Assembly: GCA_023935145.1 (NCBI GenBank)
Contig: CM043700.1
Coordinates: forward strand, 140,271,328 to 140,335,327
From: Bretschneidera sinensis
Taxonomy: Eukaryota > Streptophyta > Magnoliopsida > Brassicales > Akaniaceae
Direction of reading: 5' to 3'
DNA: 64,000 nt
Shown one piece after another: positions 49,901 to 62,404 of this stretch. Numbering within the stretch: position 1 is the first letter of the stretch; the number at the start of each line of letters is the position of its first letter. Below the pieces are notes generated by a model. It ran no database searches. It saw only the letters and a list, made by a program, of their open reading frames with translations, and was not told the DNA's origin. The position numbers and the translations under genes are program-made.

Positions 49901-52900
49901 ACATGCTCCAAGATGGAAAAGCACAAATGTTCAAGCAGAAAATACATTAGACTTAACAAGAACTAATCTAAGTCTCAAATATTCAGATAATTACAAGCCC
50001 GTGCAAAAGAAGAGAAGCGCAATGCTTGGACTTAATCCAAGGGTAACTCCCAAGTACTCCCGCATGCAAACACATTATTAAGCTTAGAATTTGGAAAAGT
50101 GAAAATGAGCATGAGCTCGACAACCAATAATAAGTAACAAACATTCTTCTTACTAGGTCCGAGCATGGAAGTAAATAACAAGGTAATAATTATATCAAAT
50201 CAACATATATAGATTTTTGGATGGGAATTTAAAAGCAATATTTCAACATGATTTCCCAAAATGATAGTTTAAGAACCTCATAAAGGAGAAAATCACAAGG
50301 TAAGTAAAAAAAATATATTCAAAATCACTCAATCTCCACTAATAGCTAAGGCCACACGTAGCCCCAGTGGCACAGGTCAGGGAAATGTGCTTTCTTTACC
50401 TTTGTTATTACGTCATTTATGAGGTTCTGAAACTATCATTTTACTAAAAAAGCTGTGAGAAATGTTGCTTTTAAATTCCCAGCTAGATATCTATTTAAGT
50501 TGGTCCTATTGATTTAATATAATTGTTAACATGTTATTTACTTGCATGCTTGGACTTGGCTAGGGTCCAGGGGAGAATCTTGTTACTTACTGGGCAATCG
50601 AGCTCACTGTTATTTTCTCTTTTCAGATTTTGAGCTCAATGTGTCTGTGTGCAGGAATACTAGGGTGTGAGCACTAGAACTTGTCCAAGATTTGTGTTTT
50701 CTTTCTTTTGCGCTTGTGGTCTTGTAATTAATTGCATAACTCGGACTTAGTTTGATTAATCATGTTAGCTCTCATGTTTTGTCTACTTCAATATGTTTTT
50801 CTCTTCCGTCATGGAATTGTTTTTTTATAAATAGTTTTCAACCAGCAAGAGGCGTGCCTCGGTTGGTACCTCACTAGCTGCGTCATTGCCCCAGGTGCAG
50901 ATCTTGGAATATGATTTTGATTCGTTAATCTTTGGATTTGAGGTTTAGTAATTGTTTTGAATTAATCACAGTTTTGAAGATTCTTGTTGTGTACTTGTTG
51001 CCTTGCATTTTTGTGAGGCTTCGCCTTGCAGGTATGCGGCATCTGTTCTGCCTTGTGGGGGTGACTGACTTGGATCTCAATATGCTGCTAGTCAGTTTGT
51101 TATTATTGGTGGCAATTCTTTAATAGTGTCAAAGAATGTGCTTCATGCGTTTTTCGTTCTCTTTTTTCCTCCGTAACAGGGGCAAAGAAAGAAAGAAATG
51201 CTTACTGCTTTTGTCGTCTTGTATCTTTTTTTCATGTGTTTGTAATTCAGTGATGTCTTTCTTTTGTGTATTCACTTGGTTTTTGCTAATGCTATGATAT
51301 AGGGGAAATCGGATCTTATTTGTATTGATTTGGTTTAAAAGAGCAGGTACAGGGGAAATTCAATTTCATATTGCGTTTTCAACTGGTGTTTCAGCAATAG
51401 GTCCAAGGTACAAGGCAGTATCCATTAGTGTCACTGACAGTTATACCGATACATGGCTCTCTGCCAGAAGAGAAGGACAGCAAGAGATTCTTGATGGCCA
51501 GCATATGCTAAATGATTTTAATAATGAGGTATGCTTGTATCCTCAAAATATAAACTTCGGTATATTCATTATGCTGATTTTCTAGACCTTTCCTTTGCAT
51601 TTTAATAAAATCATGTCATTGAAGTGGTGATAAGCTTCAAGTTGTAAGCCCTTGCCACTGTTTATTATTATTTTTAAATTCTATATAAACTGCATAAACA
51701 TCCTTATTCATGCTGTTTGGTTCTCCTATATTTATTTACTCCGTATTATTTCTCAAACAAAACTATATGGCAGTTGGAAAATCGTATCGAGTATCCTGAT
51801 CTGTACATTGGGGTTACAAAACAAAGAAGATGCTCCATTGGATCAGAGAAGCCAAGGTTGATAACATCCTTGGCATTTCATCGAGTGATGAGGTGAGATG
51901 TGATTTCTGACTATTTATTGTATTGATGATAATCTAAATAACTTATGTGACCTTACCAATGGTGACTGTGCCAAAAGTTGTTTTGGCACAAATGTCTATC
52001 AGGGTTCTAAAATGCTGTTGCATGTTTTGGTGGAAGTTGTCGAACTCTGCTTTTTGATGCAAATGACTGTTATTCTTTTTTAACCCAACTAGATAGGTGG
52101 CTGGTTGTTGGATGAATTGGCTCAATGCAAGTGCGGTTTGATCTAGGTGAATGAGATGTGTTATTGCTTCATGTGAACCAATCAAATTACAACTTGGCTG
52201 AATCTTTACATGCTTAAGCCCAAGTATCCTATATGACTGCATGTAGTTCTAGCTAAGTTTACTGATAAAAAAAATGGTAGTTCTAGCTAAATGAAGGATC
52301 ATGAGCTCCTGGCAAAGAAATAAAACTTTTTGGCTTCTGTTAATCCTATGTATTTGGCTAACCAAAGTGACTTATGAGAACATTATGTGGACTGGTTATG
52401 TTTATTAATGATATTTCTCCTGTTTTAGCAAAAAAAAGTGACTTATGAGAACTAAAGTTGATACTTTTGAGTGGGCCATGTTCTCTAACAGCAACAATGT
52501 TGGGAGAAACGCTGTAATTATCATGATGATTTTCTCTACTTCTGTTCAAAGCAAACATTTTCATACACAAATTTTAGGGGTTATGTTTCTTAAAGGAAGA
52601 TTAGATAATTGTAGGATTTTTTTCTTGTCCTTCGATGTTGGGGGGCATTCCTGTTTATGAGATTGACCAATTGATTTTCTCTGTGTCGATGTATTTTCTT
52701 AACGCTTTTTGACAGTTGACTGAATCAGCTTTTTCTCGCAATCTTTTTGCCCTTAAGTTGACAATACACATTTTTTTAACAGAGGAGATGAAAAGTACCG
52801 TCATGTTGATGGTGTTCGAATCAGAACTGGTGACTATATCCAGTTTTACAGTTCAGATCCAAATGCTGCTTTAACTTCATGTGATAAGGCCACAGTAGAC

Positions 52901-53236
52901 CTCAGAAATTTGAAGTTGGACTGGAAATCCAAAAATCGCCTTTACACAATTGGTGCTGCTGATAGGAGAGAAGCTTTTGGCAGTTTTATTTTCTCTTGTT
53001 GTAGACGCGGAGAGACGTTCTTTGGACGCCTCAATGTTAATAGCTCTCCGATCTTAGAGAACTTTCCTAGGATGCCATTGGCTGGAATATTTAGTAGTGG
53101 GGAAATCGGACGTGGCTCCACAAGCTTGACTTTGCAAGAAAGCGTAGGTGAAACCTCTGCTCGTTGCTATCTGCATGTGTATAGCACGGTTTATCTGGTG
53201 ATGTCGTATAGTCCATCACCACCTAGTCAGTCTTAG
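46931..53236 (+). CDS. F-box/FIST-domain protein, copy C, probable frameshift
   Basis: Ten exons matching copy D: 46931-47110, 47378-47484, 47601-47693, 47785-47925, 48231-48332, 48435-48474, 48916-49065, 51347-51528, 51774-51892 and 52783-53236. The F-box is present (VLQDVLSRLPALSFSFAARVSKSW), then the FIST regions (GIIGRDA, GFVPGLKVDVIPL, METVIVGDERG) and the C-terminal end HVYSTVYLVMSY. Exon 2 is 107 bases where the equivalent in D is 111 and in B 108, so it is not a multiple of three. With the shared GTATGA donor the frame meets TAG at the start of exon 3. No alternative junction nearby that keeps the frame was found. Everything downstream is open and in phase. A 90-95-base insertion lies within intron 7. 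Either a young pseudogene, a truncated F-box-only protein, or a sequence error. Confidence 0.8.
49729..51066 (-). mobile_element. LTR-element fragment in intron 7 of copy C
   Basis: Homologous to 57746-58966 in copy D. Begins TGTCACGACTCC on the + strand and ends near GGGGGTGACTGAC, a decayed form of the CGTGACA end seen in D. It carries an extra 90-95 bases at about 50817-50910, absent in D, containing GAGGCGTGCCTCGGTTGGTA, which resembles a tRNA A-box region and may be a SINE piece. Confidence 0.5.
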
Positions 53237-54824
53237 AATATGTACATAATTTTTCTAAGGGCTCATGAACTGAAGTAGATTTTTTTAGCTCGACTTGTTT
53301 AGTCAAAAGAACTTGGAGCTTGTGTTGATTAATGAGTTGAATCGAGCTTTTTACGAGTCGAGCTCAGTAGGTCACAAATAGTTGGGTTCGTGGCGAGACA
53401 TAAGACTTAGGTGTTGGTGGTGGACAAGATGATGAATGAAGTGCATTCTGTTGGTGCAAGTTAGGATTCTGTCTTAAACTTGTTAAAAATCTTGAAGAAA
53501 TCAAATTTGAAGAATTATTGGCTTCCACAATTTACAAGTCGGCCTAGTAGTAAGAGAGACTAAAAGCATTAAAAATGTACACGCATCAATAAATTGCAGC
53601 CAATATAACAAATTCGCTCATAAATTGGAACAATGAAACAAAGCAGAGGAAACCAAACAATAAAAAAATATATAATCAAATCACATGAAAAATACACTAT
53701 TATCAGGATTTTAAGTAATGAAAAAATGAGAATGGAAAAATAAGCATACAAAAATTGTTTATTATTTTAATGGGCTAATCTATTTCATGGGCTTATTCAT
53801 TGCACATAATTAATCTAAATAATTATTAATTTGAGTTATTATCACATAATATTTTTACATTTTCGTTTATGTTTCAACGTTATTCTTACTTTTTAAATCG
53901 ATCAATTTATATTCTACATTATAAGAGAGTTTTTAATAAGTCTTTCTAATTGAAATTTCAGTTAAATTAAAACCAGTGCAATACGTGCAACTTGTATGAC
54001 AAAATGCAAGGGCTTTTATGATAATAAAAATATTAGTTTTGACAACAAAAATATAAAATCTATTGGGTTTTAAAATTTTAATTAAATCGATTTAAATTTT
54101 AGGTTTTAAAAATCGAATTGGATTCAGACTCGATATTTTATTTTCAAATCGAGCATGAGTCTCATTTTCTGAGCTTGATTAGCTTCTTTTTTTCCAATCA
54201 AGCCAAGCTCGAGCACCTCAAATATTGCTCGACTCAATTTAATTGCACTTCTAGTACCAACTTCACAATTTCTTTTTATTTTAAAAATTTATTCAAAAAA
54301 CACATATATACACATTAACTTTAAAATAGTACTAATAGCAAAATGTTACTTAAATATAATTTTTTTATTTACAACTATGATATTTATATATAGCTTAACC
54401 CTACCTACACATACAACTGTTTTTTTTATCACAATCTTACTCATTTAACAATTAAAATGAAGATAAAATTTATTGTGAGATTAAATGTTACATTAACAAA
54501 TTTAAATTTAAATATTTTTAATTTAATGATGTTGTATTCAATTTCACTACCAACTTGAATCTATTTTAATTTTTAAATGCATATAATCATAATTTTTTTT
54601 TTCTTCTGACAGGAGTTGTTGGCCATGAATATTGAGCCAAAAGCCAAAAGCCAAAAGCCATAAGCCACACGCCAAAAGTGGCTGTTTATATATGTAGCTT
54701 TTAAGCTCATTTTTCTCACAAACTGGTTAACAGAAACGGTGCGTTATGCTCAGTACCCTGACGATATACGATATTAGAGTAAGCTGAAAAACTGAACCAG
54801 GTTTTTGTGTGGTTAACTCCTTCA
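53237..54824. other. Spacer between copies C and D
   Basis: The first 220 bases match the 3' flank of copy D (GGTGTTGGTGGTGGACAAGA near 53410 and GGCGTTGGTGGTGGACAAGA near 61590), so they belong to the duplicated unit. The rest is AT-rich without a gene. At about 54637-54680 a short repeat of AGCCAAA units is seen. A TATA-like TTTATATATG at 54685-54694 lies 130 bases before the copy D ATG. Confidence 0.55.
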
Positions 54825-57800
54825 ATGGACAAGAAGAAGCCTTCATCATCTAAGAAGAAGAACAAGGAGAAAGAACAAAAAATGGCCAGCACAGGTTTCG
54901 GTGCGGTAAACGAGGACCTTCTCCAAAACATACTCTCGAGGTTACCAGCGTTATCCTTCTCATACGCAGCTTGCGTTAGCAAATCATGGAACACAGTCTG
55001 CAGTCGGATCCTTTCTCGTCCTAAGATTCTCTCTGCTTTCTCTCTCAACCCTCTCAGTCTTGTGAGTTTCCGATGTTCCCTGTTTGGTTTCCGAGAAAAC
55101 TCCACAGGACCATTTTTTATTCCACATAATTGATTAAGTAATTAAATTGAATGAAGTGATCAGAACATGAATTATTTTCTTGCGATTTTGTGTTTTATGC
55201 TCACTTTTTTTCTTGGATATTCCAATTTTCTGTTTTTATTCGTTGAAGTGATTTTTATTTTTAACATTTAGGCTTTAGATCATGTTTTTGCTTATTTTTA
55301 TTCTTGCTGAAGATGAGATCTCTTTTGTGATAATAGATTGCTACAAGAGAGGTTCTTGATAAGGTTCTCTCAGAGCCCATTCGACCGCATTTCGTCATTG
55401 CGAACATTGGCGGCAGTGGATTGGACTTGAATCAAACTCTTCACTTAGTATGAATTTTTCATCACTAAACTTTTTTTCCCAAAAGAAAGAAACTACTGTC
55501 AAATCTGATTTCAGTATCCTTTATTACACCATCTGAAATTGTGGTTTCTGAATGTTATATGATGCAGATAGTGGAAAGACTAGGACCTAGAGTCCCAATT
55601 ATCGTATCCCGTGTTGCTGGAATCATAGGAAGAGATGCCCGTACTAATGACTTTAGAGAGGTTTGAAATGTTTCTTTTCTTTTCCATTTGGAGGGAGGAT
55701 AAAAGAAAAGAGTGATAACCTTATTTCGTTTTTTTTCACTACGTTTATAGGTCAAGTGGGAAGATGCTTATAGTGGTGTTGATGATGAATTACCTAGAGC
55801 CACCAATGGTGCGAATTCTGGCATACTGTTGACTATAGGCTTTGTACCGGGACTCAAAGTTGATGTTATCCCTCTACCACCATCAAGAAAGGTGGCTATT
55901 TCTACTATTTATACTCATTGCTTTTATGATATGGGTCATTAGTGTGGAAAATTATGTTCTTCTTCACAAGTAATTCATCTCAAATAATGTCATTGGATTG
56001 ATTTGAAAGTAATAATGGAATGATGGTTATCTCTTAAACCACAAGGGAAGTGATAACTATATCGTTTTCATTGGACTTGATTTGAGATGTGTATTGGTGT
56101 CTTGTTATTTTAAAGTGTTTGTACAGCTACACAAGCTCGTTTTATTGTTTAAGATAGTAGAGGAAACTCACATTGATAAATTCTTCACTAGGATCAGGAA
56201 CCTCAAGCTAAAATGATTGACAGGTTTGTGATGGATATTAGGAATTATGTAGCTACTGTTTCAGATTACACAGCACCAGTTGGAATTATAATGTTTGGGG
56301 TAAGTTAATGTTCTCCTGGTTGCTTACCTATACTTTTTTATCGTCAAATGAGTTTCATTTTCTGGTTGCATTGCTAACACGTGACATTGATGATGCTGTA
56401 GGATGAAGGTTTTGACCATAAACTTATTATGGAAAAGTTGGGTGAGTATTGCTCACAACCTTTTCCTTATTTTCCTTTCTCATTTTTTTTGTTCAACAGG
56501 AAAAAAAGTTAGTCCTCCTTTTGGTACTCAACCATGCTTATTGCAATCATATGGCTTAGATGACACGAGAATTCATCCGTTTTGAAGCCCAAATAGTATA
56601 AAGCATGTCATGTGCAAAATTTCTTGTTATTCTCTGTCTTCCCTGCCAGAATGCTGAGAAAGAGTAGTGATTTATGTTAGTTATCGAAGAAAGTGGATTC
56701 ATTTTTCTTCTGTTTGTGTGTCTTTTGTTCTAGTTTCTATAGGTGTCTAGAATAGACGTGTGTTTAATATACTCTGTTCTTAGTCATGTGGATAGGCATT
56801 GTAGTAAACACCGAAGTCTGAACATAGGACATGTCCAATTGACAAGCTTTTAAATGTTTCTTGTCAATTCTAATTACTTCTTTGTGGTAAGTTTGTATAT
56901 GGTTAATTAACATCCTTTATATCACAGATTATGTCATGCCTATGGAAACCGTCATTGTGGGTGATGAGAGAGGCCGACTTTTGTACAGAAGTGGCAGTAC
57001 CCATGGAAACCGTTATTTGAAAGTTGTTCCTGTTGTTCCTGTTGTTGCTGCTCTTGTATTTGCAAGGGATAGAAACAAACCTCATGGTAATTATTTATTT
57101 ATCTTTTAATATATTGTACTTTATTCTCGTATTGCATGTGAAAGAATATTACCATTGCAACTTTTGAAAGTGTCATGTTTAAGATAGAAAATTGGGAAAG
57201 GTAATTGTTATCATTCCTTGAGAAACCTAACATTAACCTTGTGGTATCTTTGGGCTTGGGATCTTTTATTTCAGTTGTCAAACGAAGCATAGCTAGAGGG
57301 TTGAAAGCGTTTCCATGAATACCCGACTTTTTTTTAATAATTAAAAAAAGCAGGAATCTCTCTTTGGGGTTTGGTTGCAGATTTCTTCCTAATTATGAAA
57401 CTGTATCATTCAAAAGAGTAGAAGTCCATTTGTGATTTTGTAATACCAAAGGCTCATTACCTAAAAGTGCTAGCCAATATTACTTTTGGATTCCTAGAGC
57501 CTTTTATATACAATAGAAATTAGGATCTTCCCCATTGCACTACCTATATTGGATGTGAGTCATTAAGAACTCCCCCCTCCCCCCTTTCCCTTGCGTTTAG
57601 ACTCATTGGACTAGTGATATGGGATGTGTGGCACAAATCACACGAATCAAATTGATCAAACAAATGATTTTGAATAGTTGGGAACTCAAATACTTTGATC
57701 CACATATCCATATGGTAGTTGGCTTTAGTCAGCTTTGATACCATTTGTCACGACCCCAAACCGAAGACGCAACATACACATAATGTGTGTTAAAGTGAGA

Positions 57801-60800
57801 CCTCACAAAGATGCAAGGAAATAAGGGCACAACAAACTCTTGTAGGAATTACAAGAATCTTTAAAATGTGTGCTAAAAAACAATTTACTAAGCCTCAAAT
57901 CCAAAGATTAATGAATCAAAACATGCTCCAAGATGGAAAAGTACAAATATTCAAGCAGACGAGAAGAGACCTAACAAGAACTAATCTAAGTCTCAAATAT
58001 TCAGATAGTTAGAAGCCCTCAAGGTGCAAAAGATGAGACATAATTCTTGGATAGAATCTAAAGTAACTCCCAAGTATTCCTGCGTGCAGACACATTAAGC
58101 TCAAAATTTGAAAAAGAGCAACTGAGCATGATATTGACAATAAGTAACAAACATTCCTCTTACTAGGTCCAAGCACGCGACAAAATAACAAGGTAGTAAT
58201 TATGTCAAATCAACATATATAAATTTGTGAATGGGAATTCAAAGGCAACATTTCAACATAATTTCCCAAAATGATAGCTTTAGATTTCATAAGGGAGATA
58301 ATCTCAAAATAAGTAAATAAAAAATAGTATAAGCATCTATTCAAAATTACTCAGTCTCCATTAATAGCTTTTGTCATGAAAGTGAGTGTGCTTTCTTTAC
58401 CTTTGTTATTATCTCGTTTATGAGGTTCTGAAACTATCATTGTTAGAAATTTCGCTGAAATGTTTCTGTTAAACTCTCAGCTACATAGCTATTTATGTTA
58501 GTTCTATTGATTTTGTATAATTATTAACATGTTGTTTACTTGCATGCTTGGACCCAGGTAAGGGATAAATTTGTTACTCACTGAGCTATCAAGCTCATTC
58601 TTATTTTCTATTTCAGATTCTGACTTTGATGCGTCTGCTGCATGCAGAAATACTGGGGTGTGAGTTCTAGAACTTGTCCAGGACTTGTGTTTTCTTTCTT
58701 TTGCACGTGAGGTCTTGTAATTAATCGAATAGCTGGGACTTACTTAGATTAACTCTGTAGGTCTCATCTTTTGTCTACTTGAATATTTTTGCTCTTCCAT
58801 CATGGAATATGGTTTTGATTCATTAATCTTTGGATTTAAGGTTCAGTAATTGTTTTGGATTAATCTCAGTTTTGAAGATTCTTGTTGTGTACTTGTTGCC
58901 TTGCATGTTTGTGAGGCTTTACCTTGCAGTTATGCGGCATCTGTTCTGCCCTTTGGGGGCGTGACAGACTTGGATATCAAGATGCTGCTAGAGAATTAAT
59001 TATGTTATGTTATTGGTGGAAACTCTTTAATATTGTCAAAGATTGTTGCTTCATGCATTTTTCGTTCTCTTTTCCCCTGCCCTACAACCCTGGCAAAAAA
59101 AAAGAGAAAGAAATTCTTACTGCTGTTGTCATCTTATATCTTATTTTCATGTGCTTGTAATCCAGTAGCGTCTTTCTTTTGTGTATACACTTGGCTCTTG
59201 CCTAATGCTGCGATATAGGGGAAACTGACTCTTATATCTATATTGATTTGGTTTAAATGAGCAGGTATAGGGGAAATTCAATTCCATGTTGCGTTGTCAA
59301 ATGGCGTTTCCGCAATTGGTCCAAGGTACAAGGCAGTTTCCGTTAGAAACAATGACTCTGATTGGGTTACATGGCTTACTGCCAGAAGAGAAGGACAGCA
59401 AGAGATTCTTGATGGCCAGCATATGCTAAATGATTTAAATGATGAGGTAAGCTTGTATCTTCTAAAGATAAACTTTGGTATATTCATTATGCTGATCATT
59501 AGACATTTCTTTTGCATTTTAATAAAATCATGTCATTGAAATGGTGACAAGCTTCAAGTTGTAAGCTCTTGCCACTATTTTTTTCTTAAACTATATAGAC
59601 TGCATATACATCCTTATTCATGAGCTTCGGTTCTCCTATGTCTATTACCTTCCTGTAACTCATTCTCAAGCAAAAGTATATGGCAGTTGGAAAATCATAT
59701 CGAGTATCCTGATCTGTACATTGGAGTTACAAAGCGAAGAAGTTGCTCCATTGGATCACAGAAGCCAAGGTTGATAACATCCTTGGCATTCCATGGAGTG
59801 GTGAGGTCAGATCTGAAACTTTCATCTCATCTTTATTTGACCTTATGATTTCTTCTTCTTTTTTTTTGGTATATTGGCAGGGAGGGGGATCGAATCCCGG
59901 GTTTTCGTTATAGAGAACTTGGAAGTAACCACTAGGCCAAGAGGCTCGGGTTAATTCAACCTTATGATTTCTTTTGCATGTTTTGATATCTTAAGAGATT
60001 TTGTCATTTGCCACATCCTGCATCTGATTTAATTGGTGAACTTGATCTGTAATGAAATTCATAGTTCATCATGTTGTTGGAAATATCAGGCGAGGTCTTG
60101 AAGTAAAGAAAATCCAAGTCTTAGTTTGCTTTCACAGTTGACTGAATTAACTTGCAAATCAATTTCAGAGTACAACAATACAAAACTAGAAATTTCATGT
60201 TTCTTGGATGATTTCACCATATTAAAAATCTCGTTTAAAATGCCATTTCTTACCATTTATTGTATTGATGATTATCTAAATAGCTTATGTGACCTTTTTG
60301 CCAATGGTAACGTTGTGCCAAAACAACTTTTAGAAAGTTAAAATGTCTATCAGGGCTCTAAAATGATGTTGCATGTTTTGGCAGAAGGTGTCGAAGTTTG
60401 CTTTATGATGCAAATTACTGTTATTCCTTTTTAACCCAACATGATAGGTGGCTGGTTATTTGATGACTTGGCTCAATGCAAGTGCAGTTTGATCTTGGTG
60501 AATGAGATGTGTTATTGTTTCATGTGAACCAATGAAATTACAACTTGGCTGAATCTTTGCATGTTTAAGCCCAAGTATATCCTATATGACTGCACTGTAG
60601 TTCTATCTAAGTGAAGGATCATGAGCTCCTGACAAAGAAAACTTTTTGGTTTCTGTTGTTCCTCTGTATTTGGCTATAACCAAAGTGACTTATGAAAACT
60701 AAAGTTGATAATTTGAGTGGGCCATGTTCTCCAACAGAAACAATGTTGGGAGACACGCTGTAATAATGAGATTTTCATACACAAATCTCGGGTTATTTTT

Positions 60801-61401
60801 CTTAAAAGAAGATGAGGCAACTGTAGGATTTGTTTTCTCTTTTTCTTAGGTGTTTTTTTTTCTGTGCATGTATTTGGTTTTCTCAACTCTTTTTTTACAA
60901 TAGACTGAATCGGCTGTTTCTCATATTCTTTTTACCCTTTAAGTTGACAATACACATTTTTTTAACAGAGGAGATGAAGAGTACCTTTATGCTGATGGTG
61001 TTGGTATCAGAACTGGTGACTATTTCCAGTTTTACTGTTCAGATCCCAATGCTGCATTAACTTCATCTAGTAATGCCACAGTAGACCTCAGAAAGTTGAA
61101 GCTGGACTGGAACTCCAAAAATTGCCTTCACACAATGGGTGCTGCTGATAGGAGGGAAGCTTTTGGAGGTTTTATTTTTTCTTGTTGTGGACGTGGAGAA
61201 TCATTCTTTGGACGCCTCAATGTTGATAGCTCTCCGTTCTTGGAGAACTTTCCTGGGATGCCTTTGGCTGGAATGTTTTGCGGTGGGGAAATCGGACGTG
61301 GCTCCACAAACTTGACTTTGCAAGAAGAAAGCTCTGCCCGTTGCTGTCTGCATGTGTATAGCACAATTTATCTGGTGATGTCGTATAGTCCAGGACCTTG
61401 A
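54825..61401 (+). CDS. F-box/FIST-domain protein, copy D, intact
   Basis: Ten exons: 54825-55061, 55337-55447, 55568-55660, 55751-55891, 56198-56299, 56402-56441, 56928-57086, 59265-59446, 59687-59805 and 60969-61401. Total 1617 bases, 538 residues, every junction GT..AG and in phase. The start at 54825 gives a Lys/Ser-rich head (MDKKKPSSSKKKNKEKEQK) absent from B and C. A second Met at 54882 (MASTGFG) matches their start. F-box at about residues 26-66. FIST_N has GIIGRDA, GFVPGLKVDVIPL and METVIVGDERG. FIST_C has GGFIFSCCGRGESFFG, GEIGRGST and HVYSTIYLVMSY. Exon 7 encodes a small VPVVPVV repeat not seen in B or C. Likely an SCF substrate receptor like copy B. Introns 7 and 9 hold transposon sequence. 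Confidence 0.93.
57746..58966 (-). mobile_element. LTR with primer site in intron 7 of copy D
   Basis: A 1221-bp block whose ends are TGTCACGACCCC and GGGGGCGTGACA, which is the TG..CA form of an LTR with a short inverted repeat. Three bases beyond its left edge the - strand reads TGGTATCAAAGC, an 11 of 12 match to the initiator tRNA-Met primer site. So this looks like the 5' LTR and leader of a - strand element whose body is lost. A related block is in intron 7 of copy C, so insertion came before the C/D duplication. Confidence 0.6.
59840..59973. repeat. 15-bp target duplication around the SINE
   Basis: Identical ACCTTATGATTTCTT at 59840-59854 and 59959-59973. The length is typical of LINE-driven target-primed insertion. 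Confidence 0.85.
59855..59958 (-). mobile_element. tRNA-derived SINE in intron 9 of copy D
   Basis: On the - strand: GAGCCTCTTGGCCTAGTGGT, containing an RNA polymerase III A box (TGGCCTAGTGG), then a B box (GGGATTCGATCCC), then an A-rich tail (the T run at about 59859-59868). The ACCTTATGATTTCTT sequence flanks it on both sides, at 59840-59854 and 59959-59973. It is absent from intron 9 of copy C, so it inserted after the duplication. At about 104 bases it is short for a plant SINE and may be 3'-truncated. Confidence 0.8.
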
Positions 61402-61624
61402 GAGCCTTAGAACATGTATAATTTTTCAAGCCAGGCTCGTGAACTCATTAGTAAAGTTTTTTTATGTTTAAGCTTGGATCATTTAGCCAAAAAAGTTTAG
61501 AATTGGAGCTTGTGTTCGTCAATAATGAGTTGAACCGAACTTTTTACTAGTGTAGGGTTTGGTTCGATGCGACCCTTGCATAAAACTTAGGCGTTGGTGG
61601 TGGACAAGATGATGAATTAAGTGG

Positions 61625-61712
61625 ATTCTGTTGGTGTCTGAATGTTTGGTATTGTTCTCTGTTTGTCTATTCTGTTGGTGTCTGAATGTTTAGTATTGTG
61701 CTCAGTTTGTCT
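61625..61712. repeat. Two-copy 44-base tandem repeat
   Basis: ATTCTGTTGGTGTCTGAATG begins both units (61625-61668 and 61669-61712), which differ at four bases. It sits at the end of the C/D homology. Confidence 0.9.
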
Positions 61713-62404
61713 TTCTTAAACTTGTTAAAAATATTCTTTTTCACGCGTAGGAATTGGAGATCCAACATGAAAAGAACTGCACAGATTCACAAGTCACTTT
61801 TGTACAAATGAATAAATAAATAGAAGTCCCACATTTGGTATTGTTCATGTAGGTCATATAATCATTTAGCTCACTTTATCTACTCTCAAGTGAAAACACT
61901 CATACAAAGTTGATAAGGACGTCACCTTCACCCTTATTTTTGCATGCCCTTGAGAACTCCCGCGTAGGCCGTCCGACTCGCATGGCTGTCAATGTTTTGA
62001 TTTACCATGGCAACTTTTTTTATTTACCTGCTAATGTTTTGAGGTGACATCGGGCGGTAAACATATGGTGGACATTTTGTGGTTCAAATCTTATAGGATT
62101 TGATTTGTGATTTTAGGTGGTTGAAAGCAAGACGTGTAGTTATATAGTGGAAAGAGTGAGGAGAATTACGTATAAACCTTTATTTTTTATGCTTATAATG
62201 CCATAAGAGAAAACTGGACTGCGGTAAGTGTAGAATTGAAGCTTAAGATTGAAATTTGATCGAAATCATACTTTTTGAAATAGTAAAATTGTTGAGAAGA
62301 AATATTATGATTTCACTTCAATTTTAAAAATACAATAGAGTGAATTGCATTATGTAATATCATAAAAATAGATGTGAATGATACATATACATATTATACA
62401 TATA

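Noticed and set aside
59866..59951. A possible tRNA gene.
   Set aside because: A and B boxes are present but there is no cloverleaf-completing acceptor stem, and the flanking direct repeats and A tail identify a SINE.
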